NCBI GenBank assembly: GCA_950106755.1 | Contig: OX467092.1 | Span: 5,580,001 to 5,644,000, forward strand | Length of the DNA: 64,000 bases | DNA from: Climacium dendroides | Lineage: Eukaryota > Streptophyta > Bryopsida > Hypnales > Climaciaceae | Reading direction: 5' to 3' | In this document: positions 23,078-34,795 of the stretch, piece by piece | Layout of the letters: each line of letters opens with the position of its first letter | How positions within the stretch are numbered: the first letter of the stretch is position 1 | The notes under the pieces: model-generated | Told to the model about the DNA's origin: nothing | Database searches by the model: none | Seen by the model: the letters and a program-made list of their open reading frames with translations, nothing else | Translations under genes and position numbers: made by a program

Positions 23078-24084
23078 TTTGACATGTGCTAGTATGACTC
23101 CTTTTGATGATGGAGTCTACGAAGGTAGCACTTTCCGGAACTGGAAATCATGCTTCTTGAGCTGTCCTTTGTAATGAGGTTGAGTTAGCAAGGGCCAATC
23201 AGGTTCAAATTTCAGATAGTATAGTTGTAGGGTTTACTCTGAAATATCACGCATGGAGTCTCTCCATTCTGGATTTTACTTAGAGAGAAATATGTATACG
23301 CTGGCTTTGTCTGGCTACATTTTGGATACCTGTATGTGCATTGCTTGAATCCAAGTTTTCGGAGGATCAGGTCAATCGTTGGAAGATTGAGTTCGCGATG
23401 AATTAGCATATTGTCAGTGTGCAAATACCCTCTAATTTGGAAGACCATTGAGACAAATACAATAGGTGCCAAAAGACTTTTTGGAGATAAACTCTTTTGA
23501 CTAGAGTTGCCTCTGGACATATGCAGTACCCAGCACAAGGGACATGGATGAGGATGTCTGTACTTTGACCTTGGCGTAGCCACTGGTACTGTCTGCCTGT
23601 CATGTATTTGTACAGCGTAGACATTTCCTGAGGCATGAGATCTAGTATTCTACTGTAGTATTGGACGCATGGAGTCGTGCAATCAGTGTGTGCTATCGCC
23701 TTTAGAGACCAAACTGACTTACACGTTGTGCCGGTATACCCTGTTGACGTGAAAGCTGTTGCAATGTTTCACACAGAGTATGCGTGCAAGCCTATGGGTG
23801 GTGAACTTTATTGAGGTGCGTTTTTCATGAGGCAACCTTGACCAATGTACAGTGTACTTAATGAATAAATCTAATCCAAGCCTCGTATGCTGTATATGGT
23901 CTGCTCATCCCGTCTGTTACTTCCTGTTAACTGGAGTCTGTATTGGCTGTTGGGGGACAATCTAATGACAGCTCTTATTATTGTGACCCAGATTGCGTTT
24001 ACCTCACCAAACAGCTCGTGGGGTTGATTGATAATTGGAGCACTTACGAGCAATGACGCGAAGGTAGAGGATACCATTACGCAT
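23078..24084. other. OST1 3' flank and intergenic DNA
   Basis: It should contain the OST1 3' UTR. No domain is recognised in the ORFs on either strand (for example the minus-strand ORF 23212-23583). Confidence 0.5.
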
Positions 24085-24412
24085 GTTAAGAGTATGCTTT
24101 CATTGTGAGATCACTGATACAAAGATCACTTTGGGAATACAAGAGGCTAAATCTCTGGAGAACTTGTTTCCTCACTTGGATCGTTTCTTATGCATTCATT
24201 CAAGCACTGTAGACCACTATTGAAGAAGGCGCAGTAAACAACCCCTGCTCTCCATTCAAACATGGTTGGCCATTTAGCTTACGAGTCATTCTTACACTAA
24301 CAGTTGTTGAAGGTGAACGAAGTGACTTGGAAGAGATGAGTTGCTTTTGGTGACGGGGCTCAGTCATAAGAGGCGGGATCAGGTCCTTAATGGTTTTAGT
24401 ATCCTCTAAATT
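24085..24412 (+). repeat. Dispersed repeat R, copy C
   Basis: Homologous to the COBRA intron repeat (11403-11790). Shared blocks are TATGCTTTCATTGTGAGATCACT, TTTCTTATGCATTCATTCA, CAGTAAACAACCCCTG and GGATCAGGTCCTTAATGG, in the same order and strand. Confidence 0.65.
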
Positions 24413-24740
24413 ATATCTTAATCCATTCTACTGTGCCATCTCATTTCCTGAGGTGGGGAATTTGCTAGACCCATAGATCCCACAGTTATGACACCCGCCA
24501 ACACCCGCCAGTGTTTGGCATGGTTGTTGATACATCGCTTTAGTTTTCAATTTGCCTGTCAAGATCACCTTTCGTGCTATGACCCCTGAAATAGTTCAGA
24601 TCAAAGAATACTATGACAGTAGGTTGAAAGGTCAGTAGGTACAAGCATCTGTTCACATCTACGGTATAGCAGTCGGTCTTTCTTTTCCTTCCAGCTGTGT
24701 CATTTACAGTTCATGTTCATTCACAATTGTTTATGTGCAG

Positions 24741-24874
24741 GGTTCTCTATCACTCGTGTGCCCAGACACCAAGAGCCTGTCTGTTGCTGTCATTGCATCC
24801 AGCACGTCGAGCGGCGACTTACGTACATTCAGCCTCTTTGATGGTTCTAATTGCTTGCATCTCGGCTCCAGCAG
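24741..24874 (+). other. Possible orphan exon, 134 bp
   Basis: A good acceptor (TTATGTGCAG|GG) and a good donor (GCAG|GTGAGA) bound a stretch open over 44 codons in one frame (GSLSLVCPDTKSLSVAVIAS, then LRTFSLFDGSNCLHLGSS). I do not recognise the family. It lies between two copies of repeat R, so it may be a captured or duplicated exon or a coincidence. Confidence 0.3.
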
Positions 24875-24949
24875 GTGAGACGATTCTGGCGGATACATGT
24901 ATGTGGTCCAGCCTCCGAGTGTTCAGGTCCAAATTTGATTTCTTTTGCA

Positions 24950-25160
24950 AACACAGGGAGATCATGTAGACAAGAGGGACAGTAGATCTACAACCCCTGA
25001 TCTCCATTCAAAGATGAGTTGCCGTCGCCCAATTTAGCCAGTCATGCTTAGTTGCTAGTTGAAGGCGAACCAAGTGCATTCGACGAGATGAGTTACCGCT
25101 GGTAACAGTATAGGAGACAGGATCAGGTCTTTAACTGTTTTCGTATTCCCTACTATTTTG
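24950..25160 (+). repeat. Dispersed repeat R, copy D (3' half)
   Basis: Matches the second half of the R copies from GATCATGTAGACAA through ACAACCCCTGATCTCCATT to GGATCAGGTCTTTAACTG. It ends just before the PADRE gene and could form part of its 5' flank. Confidence 0.6.
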
Positions 25161-25253
25161 ATTCTACACACAAAGTGAAACGTTCATTGTTTTCATTGGC
25201 TTGCTTCTCATTCTGCCTTGCAGGCTTTGATTGCTCTTGGGCAACACTAAAAA

Positions 25254-25874
25254 ATGAAGGGGCTATGCAGGAGACTGTGTGGTGTCCACCCAGTGCGAGT
25301 AATTCACGGGAGTGGCCAGGTGCTGTACCTGACTCCCAAGATCACAGTGGAAGAAGTGCTGCATTACTATCCTCACCACTTCCTCTGCCAACCAGGGCTT
25401 AACAACCACTCCGGTTTTCGCAGCAACCAAATGCTGGCGTTGGACACGCAGCTGCAGAGTGGATGCATCTACTTCCTGTTTCCCCTGCCAAGGCTGTTCC
25501 CCACAGCACCGAGCGTCTCCTCTCAATCCTGCACATGTTTCCAATTTCCAAAGGAACAGCACATTCCGAGTCCAACAAGCTCATCGCTATTTTATGACTC
25601 GCCTCGGAAAGCAGAGCCTGGTATGTGTGAAGGGGGGTCCAGGAGTAGCATGTGGTGTTGTAGCAAAAATTCCAAGAGCCAAGTTGCCCCGGAGTCGAAT
25701 CTGTACAGCGCTGGAAGACGGGATGTGGTGTTGAAGTTGAATCCGTCGCTGCAGCTGCCCTGGCGTCCGCGGCTCGGGTGCATCAGTGAGGAAGGTGAAC
25801 TTGAAGAGTGCTTGGAGGATGTAAAACAATTTTGGGTAAAATTTTGGAAAAGGGATCATAGTGTAGCCTGTTAG
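25254..25874 (+). CDS. PADRE / DUF4228 domain protein
   Basis: Single-exon ORF of 206 residues. Residues 14-80 (VRVIHGSGQVLYLTPKITVE, then VLHYYPHHFLC, ALDTQLQSGCIYFLFPLPRL) follow the PADRE pattern: a beta-strand-rich start, a V-x-E-V-L helix, a P-x-H-F-L motif and an L-x-x-G-x-x-Y-F-L-x-P strand. A disordered Ser/Pro-rich middle (about 85-150) is followed by the C-terminal motif WRPRLGCISEEGELEE (about 170-185) common in this family. PADRE proteins are plant-specific, often induced by pathogens and abiotic stress, with unknown biochemical activity. Many start MGN and are myristoylated; this one starts MKGLC, so that signal is absent. Confidence 0.8.
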   Translation: MKGLCRRLCGVHPVRVIHGSGQVLYLTPKITVEEVLHYYPHHFLCQPGLNNHSGFRSNQMLALDTQLQSGCIYFLFPLPRLFPTAPSVSSQSCTCFQFPKEQHIPSPTSSSLFYDSPRKAEPGMCEGGSRSSMWCCSKNSKSQVAPESNLYSAGRRDVVLKLNPSLQLPWRPRLGCISEEGELEECLEDVKQFWVKFWKRDHSVAC

Positions 25875-28608
25875 AAACTCTCGTTTCTGACCTGTCTGCT
25901 ACTTGGTAAACTAATTATGTGCGACCTCCTAGTACTTCGTTCATATTACTGGGTGTCGCATGCAGCGTTTGGGGAGTTTTCTGAACTTCTCCAGTAATTA
26001 TCCGTCATTGCCCATATTGAGATGCAATAACCTACTTGGTTATCACCTCTATTTCTACTATAATTAGATTTTTGTGAACACTTTGATCGGTTCTTATCTT
26101 GTAGTTTCCAATTTTTGTTCATTGTTTATTCGTTTTCATCAGTTCGCAATGCAATAACTGGTGTTTTTCCCCGATATTTGGTCAGATGATTTGTGATTTG
26201 AAGGTTTGGTACCGAATTGGGCACAATGTCATTCTTGTTTCTTCAAAGTATGTACACTAAATAAAGATAAGATTATGAGATGTAACCATGATATTAATTT
26301 CCAATTTATGCTTGGATGCCACTTAGAATTGGATTATGAAATCAATTTCACAGCTTCTCATTGCTTTGTAGCTGCACCACAAAAGGAACAGCTTCTCTCA
26401 CCTGTTGGATTTCATGCAGTGTCTTTAACCCACTGGACAAACGTATTTCCTGCTTTTGAATCTGAAAAAATTTGGAGCGATTACTCATGAAGCTTGTGTG
26501 CAGATGTGCAGATGAAAGCAGTCATGCAAATATTGATTGAACAATTTACGATCTTGACCTCCCTAAACATTCAAAAGCTTTTGGCTGTACTGTACACTGA
26601 TAGCAAGCCTTGTCCAGTTTAGAGAACATGAGTTATTCCTCTGCACTTTGCACATATTTGGACTCATTGGATTCACAAATCATACTTTGGTTTTTTGATT
26701 TGGTTTTGCAAGAGAAGTTCAAGTTACAAATTATTTCACATGTATTTTGGTCACTTCATTTTTGAAATAAATGGATACATTAGAGGTGGTCAAAGCAAAA
26801 AACATAAAGTTTCCCATCATGGACCATAGAAGGGACTACTCATCCTAATGGATGTTAACATGGTTCTCTTACTTTTCAACTATGTGGTAGTGGTAATCCA
26901 ATGGAAATGTTTCCCTCAAGATTGTTGGAACGTGAATGAATCCATTGCCGTGAATGTGCATTAACCTCATGCTTTCATTCAGAAAATTCATGAAATTAGC
27001 ATTTGGAAGCCCCAATTTCAAACCTCACAACTCCCATTTCACACTTGTCTGTGTGTGAACCTTCCTCCAATTTTCACTATATGACAATGGAATAGAATAG
27101 AATTCAATCCAACTATAGGGGGCAAAACTAGTTTTGGAAGTGATTGCATGGCATCCTCCTTGGCTTATAGTAGTAGACAATACCAGTAGGCATGAATTGT
27201 TGTGTGTGCTTTCCAAGCATAAAGAATTATGATTAAGGCACATTGTTGTTAGCTCTTGATCATAATGTTGTATAGTACTCACTCCAAAGAGTTTATAAAT
27301 TTTTTTACCAAAGTAAAGACTAAACTTTAAAAACCTTACTTTTTCAGTTTGCTTAAGAACAAAACAAAAATTGAATATCAAAACCGAATTTTATGGAAAC
27401 CAAATAAAAAATACACTAGACTTTATCTAGAATTCATATGAAAAGTTGTGTATGTATATGTCTTTAGGAAGCTTAGAGTAATTTTTGGCAATTTTCAACT
27501 TTTTGATGATATTGACAATGATTATTTTTTTATTTTTTTTATTTTTGATCAATTATATACATGATGAACTCCAATATTTGGACAAATAAATTGAACCTAA
27601 AAAAAACATTAAATGGCTATAAAATATAAATTAAACACATTACTCAATTCCACAAATATTTTAAATGCAAGGGCATTAAGATATAAAAATGGTTCATATT
27701 GCAATCTATACTCTCATTACAATGGCTAATGCTATCCCATGCTCTCAATTCTAGAAAAGAATTTAAATATTGTGAGAACCAATATCATTTGCATGTTTGT
27801 CAAACTATTGATATTTTAAATTCTATAAATGTTAATTTCCTTCAATTTTTGTGTACAACAATGTGAACTAGTGTGTACCAACATACCAAGGTACAAAAAG
27901 TTTTTTTGGAGCTCTAAGAAAAAATTGGGAAAAGATAAAGGTATTTCAAATTGGATTGTACAAAACTGAATTTTAAACATAGCTAACTTTGAAATTGCTT
28001 TTCTTTCAAATCACAACTAATTATTTCTTCAAACTTCCATAGTAGCGTGCAGCATGTTGTACACTACAACTTCTATTCATCAACTTTTAGACTTTGTCCA
28101 TTGATGCTTATGGTATGGTTGTTTGAATAAAAATATTTTTGCTTTGTACTCAGTTTTGTCAGTCACTATATAGTCAAAAGTTATGAAAATTGTTGAACCT
28201 TAAAACTATTCCTTGGGTATATGCTGTGTAAAAATTTCAAAGAAAAAAAATAAAAATTCCATTCCTAATGAGCTTCCCAAAATTGCTATGTTGCTCCCAA
28301 ACGGAATCTATTTGAGGAATTGAGGTTAATTAAAACAATGGGTGATCATAAACCATAGATTGATTTACAATAGTTGTTTATAATAATAAAAAATAAATTC
28401 AAATATAAAAATTTAAATATTTATCATTACTAAGAATATTTATTAAAAAATTGAAAAATAAATATAATTGTAACATTTTTTAAAGTTTAAAAAGTTATTT
28501 TTTAAAATTATTTTAAATTTTAAATTTTAAAGCTTGTATTTTTATTTTTTATTTTTTATTTTTTAAATAATAAAAAAATATTAAAATCAGTTCTAAACCA
28601 TGAAAATA

Positions 28609-28834
28609 ATCAACCCCTAAAGTCCTTTAGAAGACAAAATGGATATTGGATAAGTTCCTATAGTCTCAATACCCATCTCAATATTTGTCATGATTTTCTA
28701 AATTTTTTTGGTGAAGATTGAAAACACATTAGCTTTTGAGGAATATAATTTTTATTTTAGTCAATGCTTAGGAGCAAAATTTATAGCATAATAATCCCAA
28801 ATTTTAGTTCAATAAGAAGAAAAAAATACAAAAA

Positions 28835-28885
<51 letters not shown>

Positions 28886-29862
28886 CTTTTTGTATTTTTA
28901 GGCCTTGCAAAAAATGAGGGAGGTGCACTTCACAAGGTCAGATCATTATGAAAAAATGTCCAAAATGGTTGTGCTTCTTTGGATTCATTCTTCAAGGTAA
29001 GTTGGTTATATGCTTGAAAATTTTCAGATCATTTGTAATTGTATAACATATAGGAAAAATATAGTAAGTAGAAAAAAATAGAAAGTGATTCAAAATATAA
29101 ATTCATAACAATTTTTTTATGGAATTGAAAAATGATAATTTTAATGGTTGTAATGTTGTAATACTCTAAAAAATCTACACTTAACAAAAAAAAAATTCAA
29201 AAGTATTGAAAATTGAGTGAAATGAAGGACTTTAAAGTTCATTTTAGAGTAGAAAATCCATAATTGTCCACAAACTAAAACTCCTCATATCTTTTGGCTC
29301 ATAATGGAATGACACACACACAAAATGAACTAATTTCAAATTTTTATTTATGAAAAATGATTTTTTTTAATTTGCTCAAGTTGCTCAAGTTGCCCAAGCT
29401 ACTCGAGTTGAGACAAAAGTACATATCATGCAATATCTTTTTAACCATGAAGTCAAAAGTTATGAAAATTGTTGGGCCTTAAACCTACTCCTCGTCCACA
29501 TGTTGTGTGAATATTTCAAAGAGAAAAAATAAAATCTCCACTCACATGTACTTGCTTTAAAAAGTTATATTGCCAAAACCACAAGGTTGGTCCTTTAAGG
29601 GTTAAGCAAAGAAGATTCAAAGTCAAAAAATCTAATCACGCAAGGTGCAAAAGTATGTTTTCTTCACTCTAAATTCTAATATCTTGCAATTCACATAGTG
29701 AAACTTCTTCTATACATTCTTAAATTAGTCTACTACAAGATCTCATGGTTAAATATGTAATAAACAACCATTTGTACTTCTTTTGGCTCTTTACAAAAGA
29801 AATGGTTGTCCTTAGTGGTTTTTGATAGGAAAAAGACCTTTAGACTTTAGGGATTAAATCCA
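28609..29862 (+). mobile_element. AT-rich TIR repeat family member, interrupted or composite
   Basis: It starts AACCCCTAAAGTCC and ends near AGACTTTAGGG, matching the termini of the minus-strand copy at 55425-56313. The first about 220 bp and last about 250 bp match that family. The middle contains a (TA)n run, a different repeat block and an internal terminus-like sequence (GGTCCTTTAAGGGTTAAG near 29592), so it is probably nested. Confidence 0.5.
28838..28882. repeat. (TA)n microsatellite
   Basis: About 45 bp of uninterrupted alternating T and A. Confidence 0.97.
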
Positions 29863-30950
29863 CTATAAACTACAAAATGGTAATAATTTAAAAAATTAAT
29901 TAAAATAATGGAAGATTATAAAACATTAATTGATTATAAATAATAAAAAATAATGAACAAAAGATTAGTAACAAATTAAAATTCGATACAATAATTTATT
30001 AACCAATATTAAGAATGTTACCATGACAAATATCATAATTATTGTAATAATAAACGTATTTATAAAAAAAACTATTGATATTAAAATGAAATATAAATTA
30101 TAAAAATAGAACTTATAATAAACTATTCATTGAAATATTAATATTACAAGTTATAAATAATTAAAAATCAACTAAACCTTTATACTAAAATAAAATATTT
30201 AAAAAATAAAAGAATAATTAAAAATATATTATTCAATGAATTACAACTATGAAGTAGGTTGGTGAAGAATGAAAAGAATAATGAATAAAAAATCAATTGA
30301 AATTTACTAAATGTATAACAAAAAAACACAAAACAAAGTGGAATTTTTCTAGTGGTTTTCTCTGAATAAAAAACATATAAAATGGAAAAATAACTGATTA
30401 ATATGACTCAAACTTTACTTGATTGTGTAGACCAATGTACTATTATAAAAGTTGTACGCATTGAAATATGTATAGAATTTATTTTATCCTTAGTAACTTG
30501 GCATTTTTCTAAAGAAAAATGCACTCATTAATGTTTTTAACACTTTTGCACAATTGATCAAATTTTCCAAATCCATATTTTTTAGACAATTGTAAACAAT
30601 AAAAAGATTGAGATGTAATTGTAAATCATGCAAAAAGCATCCCTTTGGAGGGGCAATTAGCCAACACTAAGATGACAAACCGACCTTGGTTTCAAGTCAA
30701 TTTTTGACAAAAAGTAGCTTTAGATTTTTTTTAAATGTTTCAACTTATTGGACCTACTTCAATAGTGAATAAGGCTTGCCAAGCATTGCCTTTAGACCAC
30801 AAAGTTGAAGCATTGTTTATTGATCAATTTTATATGCCTTGACCAAACAAAACTTAGGGCAAAGGAGCAAGATTCATGTTCCACTTTAAAGAGGTTTGTC
30901 TTCTTTTTGGACTATCCACTAGACCATCATATGTACCTAATTTAAGAATT

Positions 30951-31890
30951 AACCTCTAAAGGAACAACTTGAAGGCCTTTATATCATCAATAAACATTCA
31001 AAACTACCATTTTTATTTCAATGAAGAAATTTTTTTAGAATTTTTTTTTCCATATCTAACCGTAGAATGTGGCTCTAATTAAATTAGTTTTAAAATGTAT
31101 GGAACTAATTTTAAGAACTTTGACTACATAGATTGCAAGATATTTGCACTTACTATAAAGTAAAAATAACATTTTTTCTTACACCTTCTCTAATTAGATT
31201 ACAAGGCTTTGAATCTTCTTAACTTAACATGCTTGCAATATAGATTTTAATTCTAAACATTCATGTTGAGGAATTCAAGTGAAAGTTCTCCAAAAAAATT
31301 TTAAGAAAACACTTGATTTTCATTCCTTAAGAAAGAATTATTAATGACTTAGATTTTCCTTCTCATTTATACGTGATTTACTTAACAATAAGATGGAATT
31401 AAAACACACTAATTTCAATAGAGAGATTACTCTAACAAACATATGAAACTATGTAGAATTTTACTTTCTTAAATTACTAAAATTGAATTCAAAAACAAAT
31501 CCAATAGAATATTTTCCTCAAGAAGATCCTATAATTGCTGACAAGTATAAATGTTGTATTCAAGCTTCTCATCACTAATCCAAATACAATGAATCAAATC
31601 TTTAGATGTAGACAAAAATATTTTTCTATTAGAAACAAAAAAATTTTAAATCGTATTTGCACTTTCATGATGTTTTCTTGTTGAAGGGATTCTACATTTT
31701 CAACATAACTTTTGCTCCTAGTCAACAATTGAAATAAAAATGACATTACCACAAAGCAAATTTGGTTTTTTATCTTCAAAAAAAATAAAAAAATCATGCA
31801 AAACTTTGAGATCATGAAAAAACTTCCAAGCGTCTCATAAGGGGATAATGAAAATCCAAAATGAGTCATGCTAGACTTCACATGATGTTA
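30951..31890 (-). mobile_element. AT-rich TIR repeat family member, reversed copy
   Basis: It begins TAACCTCTAAAGGAAC, like the left end of the 55425 copy. It continues with reversed versions of the family blocks (GATTGCAAGATATTTGCACT, GGCTTTGAATCTTCTTAA, AACTTTTGCTCCTAGTCAAC). The far end is not sharply defined. Confidence 0.5.
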
Positions 31891-32273
31891 CATTTAATAT
31901 TATCCTACTACAATACTACCCCCAACAGACTCTTCATTCACTTTGGTCTTAAGGCAGCAACACCCATAAGCATCATTGTACCCATAACCACCACCTCTAA
32001 AATCTTGAAAATCATGGAATGTAAATAGATGTGATTACAAGGATGTAGTGCATTTGAATATCAGTGCCTACTGTTGGTATCAAGTGCATCTATAGTCGGC
32101 TCTTAAAAAATTCACAACTTATACTCAGAATTTCCAAAAAATACATTTGAAAGTGCATTAGAATTCTTTTTTTCTTACTAGTAGGGTCTACTAATTTGTT
32201 GGATGTCTATTAATAGACATCATATCCCAAACCCTTAAATTGATGGTTATGGGTGCTGCTACCTTAATAGGTG

Positions 32274-32566
32274 AAAAAAATTCTTCCTTCTTTTATTTTT
32301 ACCTTTGCAAAAAAGTGAAACAATCCACCCATTAAGATAAGTTGTTTGTTTGTTTTGTTTAATTGATATGGTGAGATCTCTTAGACCATGTGTCTCCCAA
32401 TCACTTCCAAAAAAATTCTTCCACCTTTTTTTTTTACTTTTGAAAAAAAGTAAAACAATCCATCCATTAAGACAGGTTGTTTGTTTATTTTGTTTGATTG
32501 ATATGGTGTGATCTCTTAGTTTGATATGGTGAGATCTCTTAGACCATGCGTCTCCCAATCACTTAC
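32274..32566 (+). repeat. Direct repeat of about 135 bp, left arm
   Basis: Two units start AAAAAAATTCTTCC (32274 and 32409). Each ends with GATATGGTGAGATCTCTTAG and GTCTCCCAATCACTT. The second has an extra duplicated TGATATGGTG segment. Mirrored at 54126-54418. Confidence 0.85.
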
Positions 32567-33413
32567 TTGGTACCATCAAAAAGTCCTCACCAAGGAGGGG
32601 TGCACAAGCTTTGTCTTGTGATGTTTGGATCTATGATTAAAAAAAAATGTTGAATTTCAAAGTTTTTATAAGTAAGAAAATTAGAAAATTAACTTTAGTC
32701 TTCTTCAGACTGTGGCAACAGGGCACACTAGCGTAATTTAAGCAACTCTGAAATAATCTAATATTCTAAACTTACCGAAATGCTCACAAAAACTGATGTT
32801 ATACTTCATCTTATGCTTCAGACTAGACTAGAGTAGCCTAATGCCTTCAAACCGTGGGAAAATACCACACTAAGATAAACTCACCCGGCAATACATGAAT
32901 GCTAGAGCACCAATTTTCATGTGGCTAGTTAGTGCTTGATTGAATTACTCTCCCTCGTGGACAAATTTCAATTACACTGCCGATTGCAGTTGCATAGGTA
33001 CAAAACTATTTCTCCACACACAAATTTACACAGACCAAGTTCCTCCTCCGAACCTTGCTGCGATGCTTGTTTCTCTACATACATCAATTCTCATACTATC
33101 TCGCTTCACAATACTACTATCATCTAAAACTGGAGCTACAACTCCTCAACATGAACAGAAAAGATGGAATGATGAAACTATCATCAGATTAAAAACGCGA
33201 AGATCCAAACGCAAGTTAGCTAAGGAACGAAACACCATTAAACTCACGAAGTCAGGCTCAAGGATAAGGCACGGACAAGTAAGAAAGAAAAAAACAGAAG
33301 CAAAACAGAACCCCGCGCAGGGCTACCAAGCATCCAAACAGGAAGCTCATCGAGATAAGTCTAGAAAAAAATCCAGATGTATAATAAAATTATGTACAAA
33401 AAATTGGCTCGAT

Positions 33414-33611
33414 GAATCGTACCAAGCCAAAGAATTGAACCTAAAAATAATCTGTCCAATGCATTGAACCTAAAAATATGCTCCCGAAAGAATTGAACCG
33501 AAACAATCCAGGCTAAAGAACCGAACCAAAATAATTCTGGCCAAAGAATTCAACCCAAACAATTCTGGCCAAGGAATTTGAACCAAGAAAATTCTAGATA
33601 AGGAATTGAAC
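33414..33611 (+). repeat. 28-29 bp minisatellite, about 7 units, left arm
   Basis: Degenerate units of the type AAAGAATTGAACC...CAATTCTGGCC follow each other without gaps. The mirror array is 53081-53278. Its phase shifts explain the open but meaningless frames across it. Confidence 0.85.
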
Positions 33612-34390
33612 GGAATTGCTCTGACATAGCTATGTGAGATAAATGCAAAACGAGTCAAAATCGAGCTCACACACAGCTCCATGAAACACCCCTGCCAATC
33701 GTCTTTGAAGCACTTCGAAGCAGGCACCCAAGTTGCACAGCCCTTTCCAATCGTCTTCAACCGTCGAAACTCCTCAAGCAACCACCAAAGACCACACAGA
33801 TCAAACAAAAACAACGGGTAGGATTTGTCGGAGACGGCAAAGAGGGGTCCAGCAGAGGGAAATCATCCAAGACGCTGTCAACGGCTACCGCCGGACGTGA
33901 GTGAGTATGAAAATCGTGCTATCGCTTCCCGGTGTTCGTCAAGGTACCGGATGGATCCCAATCGGAGGAACCTCCGTCACCGCTCGTCACTTGATTCATG
34001 GGCTTCCGACATCCAATGCCCAACTTCGACAGGCTACTGCCTGGGTCCATGCTCAACGGCATCACGTCGGAAATTTGCAATGATCCTCAAACCCGACTTC
34101 GTAACCCTGAATGAAGATTGAACCTCAATAGAATGCTCTGAAGAAATTCGAAAGCGAATAAAAACACAGCCAAGGAACAGATAATTGACAGGAGGTAGAA
34201 ATCAGAATGAAACAAGATTCAAGTTGTGGAATACCTCTGCCCGGAACACGTCTTTTATGTCCTCCATCGGAAGTAGACACCAATGTCTGCAGAACGTAAG
34301 CGTCTGCAGCTTCAAGAGCAGCACTTCCGTGTCCATATCGCAGACGCTCCCCTCCGAGGTTGCCACGAACCCTAATGCAACCGCGGCCAT

Positions 34391-34795
34391 GTCTGATGTC
34401 TGCAAGGGGATTGTCTGGCGCAGAAGAAGATGGGAACGAGAGAAGTCGGCAGACATGGTGTCATCAATGGCTGAATGGCTGCGGACACGATATGGGAAGA
34501 AAAGAAATTCCCGTTCAAAAATCCAATTCGTCAGAATTGGACCTGCGCGGTGAAATTGCATCTGAATATCCCAAATAAATTCCTCTCCTCGCGCCATGTC
34601 CTAACCCTCGCGTCTGATGTCTGTAAGGATGGAAACGAGAGAAGTCGGCCACGACGGTGACATCAACGGCTGAATGGCTGCGGATACGATATGAGAATTA
34701 AAAAAAACTCCCATTCAAAAATCAATTTCGTCAGAATCTGACCATGCGGCGAATTTGCATGTCAATATCCCCCAAAAATTCCTCCCCTCAACTAA
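34391..34795 (+). repeat. Tandem duplication of about 220 bp in the GC-richer core, left arm
   Basis: Two units start GTCTGATGTCTG (34391 and 34612). They share ACGAGAGAAGTCGG, GGCTGAATGGCTGCGGA, ACGATATG and AAATTCCTC, with clear divergence between units. Both arms carry the same duplication, so it predates the arm duplication or has been homogenised. Confidence 0.85.

Larger units (their letters stand above)
25875..32103. other. Long AT-rich gene-free region
   Basis: No supported gene. It contains AT-rich repeats (28609-29862, 30951-31890), a (TA)n microsatellite, and a direct repeat of about 130 bp (around 28150-28270 and 29440-29560, sharing GTCAAAAGTTATGAAAATTG). ORFs such as 26206-26490 and 27025-27381 lack recognisable domains. 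Confidence 0.6.

Noticed and set aside
26206..26490. 94-residue ORF in AT-rich DNA
   Set aside because: No recognisable domain, no splice context and surroundings of repeats; likely chance.
31953..32270. Short inverted similarity between 31953-31981 and the left-arm sequence near 32242-32270 (TAAGG.AGCA.CACCCATAA)
   Set aside because: Only about 25 bp with mismatches and no counterpart outside the right arm, so not taken as an element end.
32940..33467. 175-residue ORF in the left arm (and its identical mirror 53225-53752)
   Set aside because: It runs across the minisatellite edge, has low-complexity Lys/Arg-rich composition and no domain. Duplication of the DNA explains its presence twice.
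33414..33611. Regular repeats resembling a CRISPR array
   Set aside because: Units are contiguous and degenerate without unique spacers, and the DNA is from a plant nuclear genome.
33470..33814. 114-residue ORF with repeated F/L/I motifs, resembling a membrane protein
   Set aside because: The hydrophobic repeats are translated units of the 28-29 bp minisatellite.
34185..34597. Overlapping ORFs of 122 and 131 residues on opposite strands in the arm core
   Set aside because: Both open frames overlap the same GC-richer DNA and neither resembles a known family; reported only as a gene-like core.
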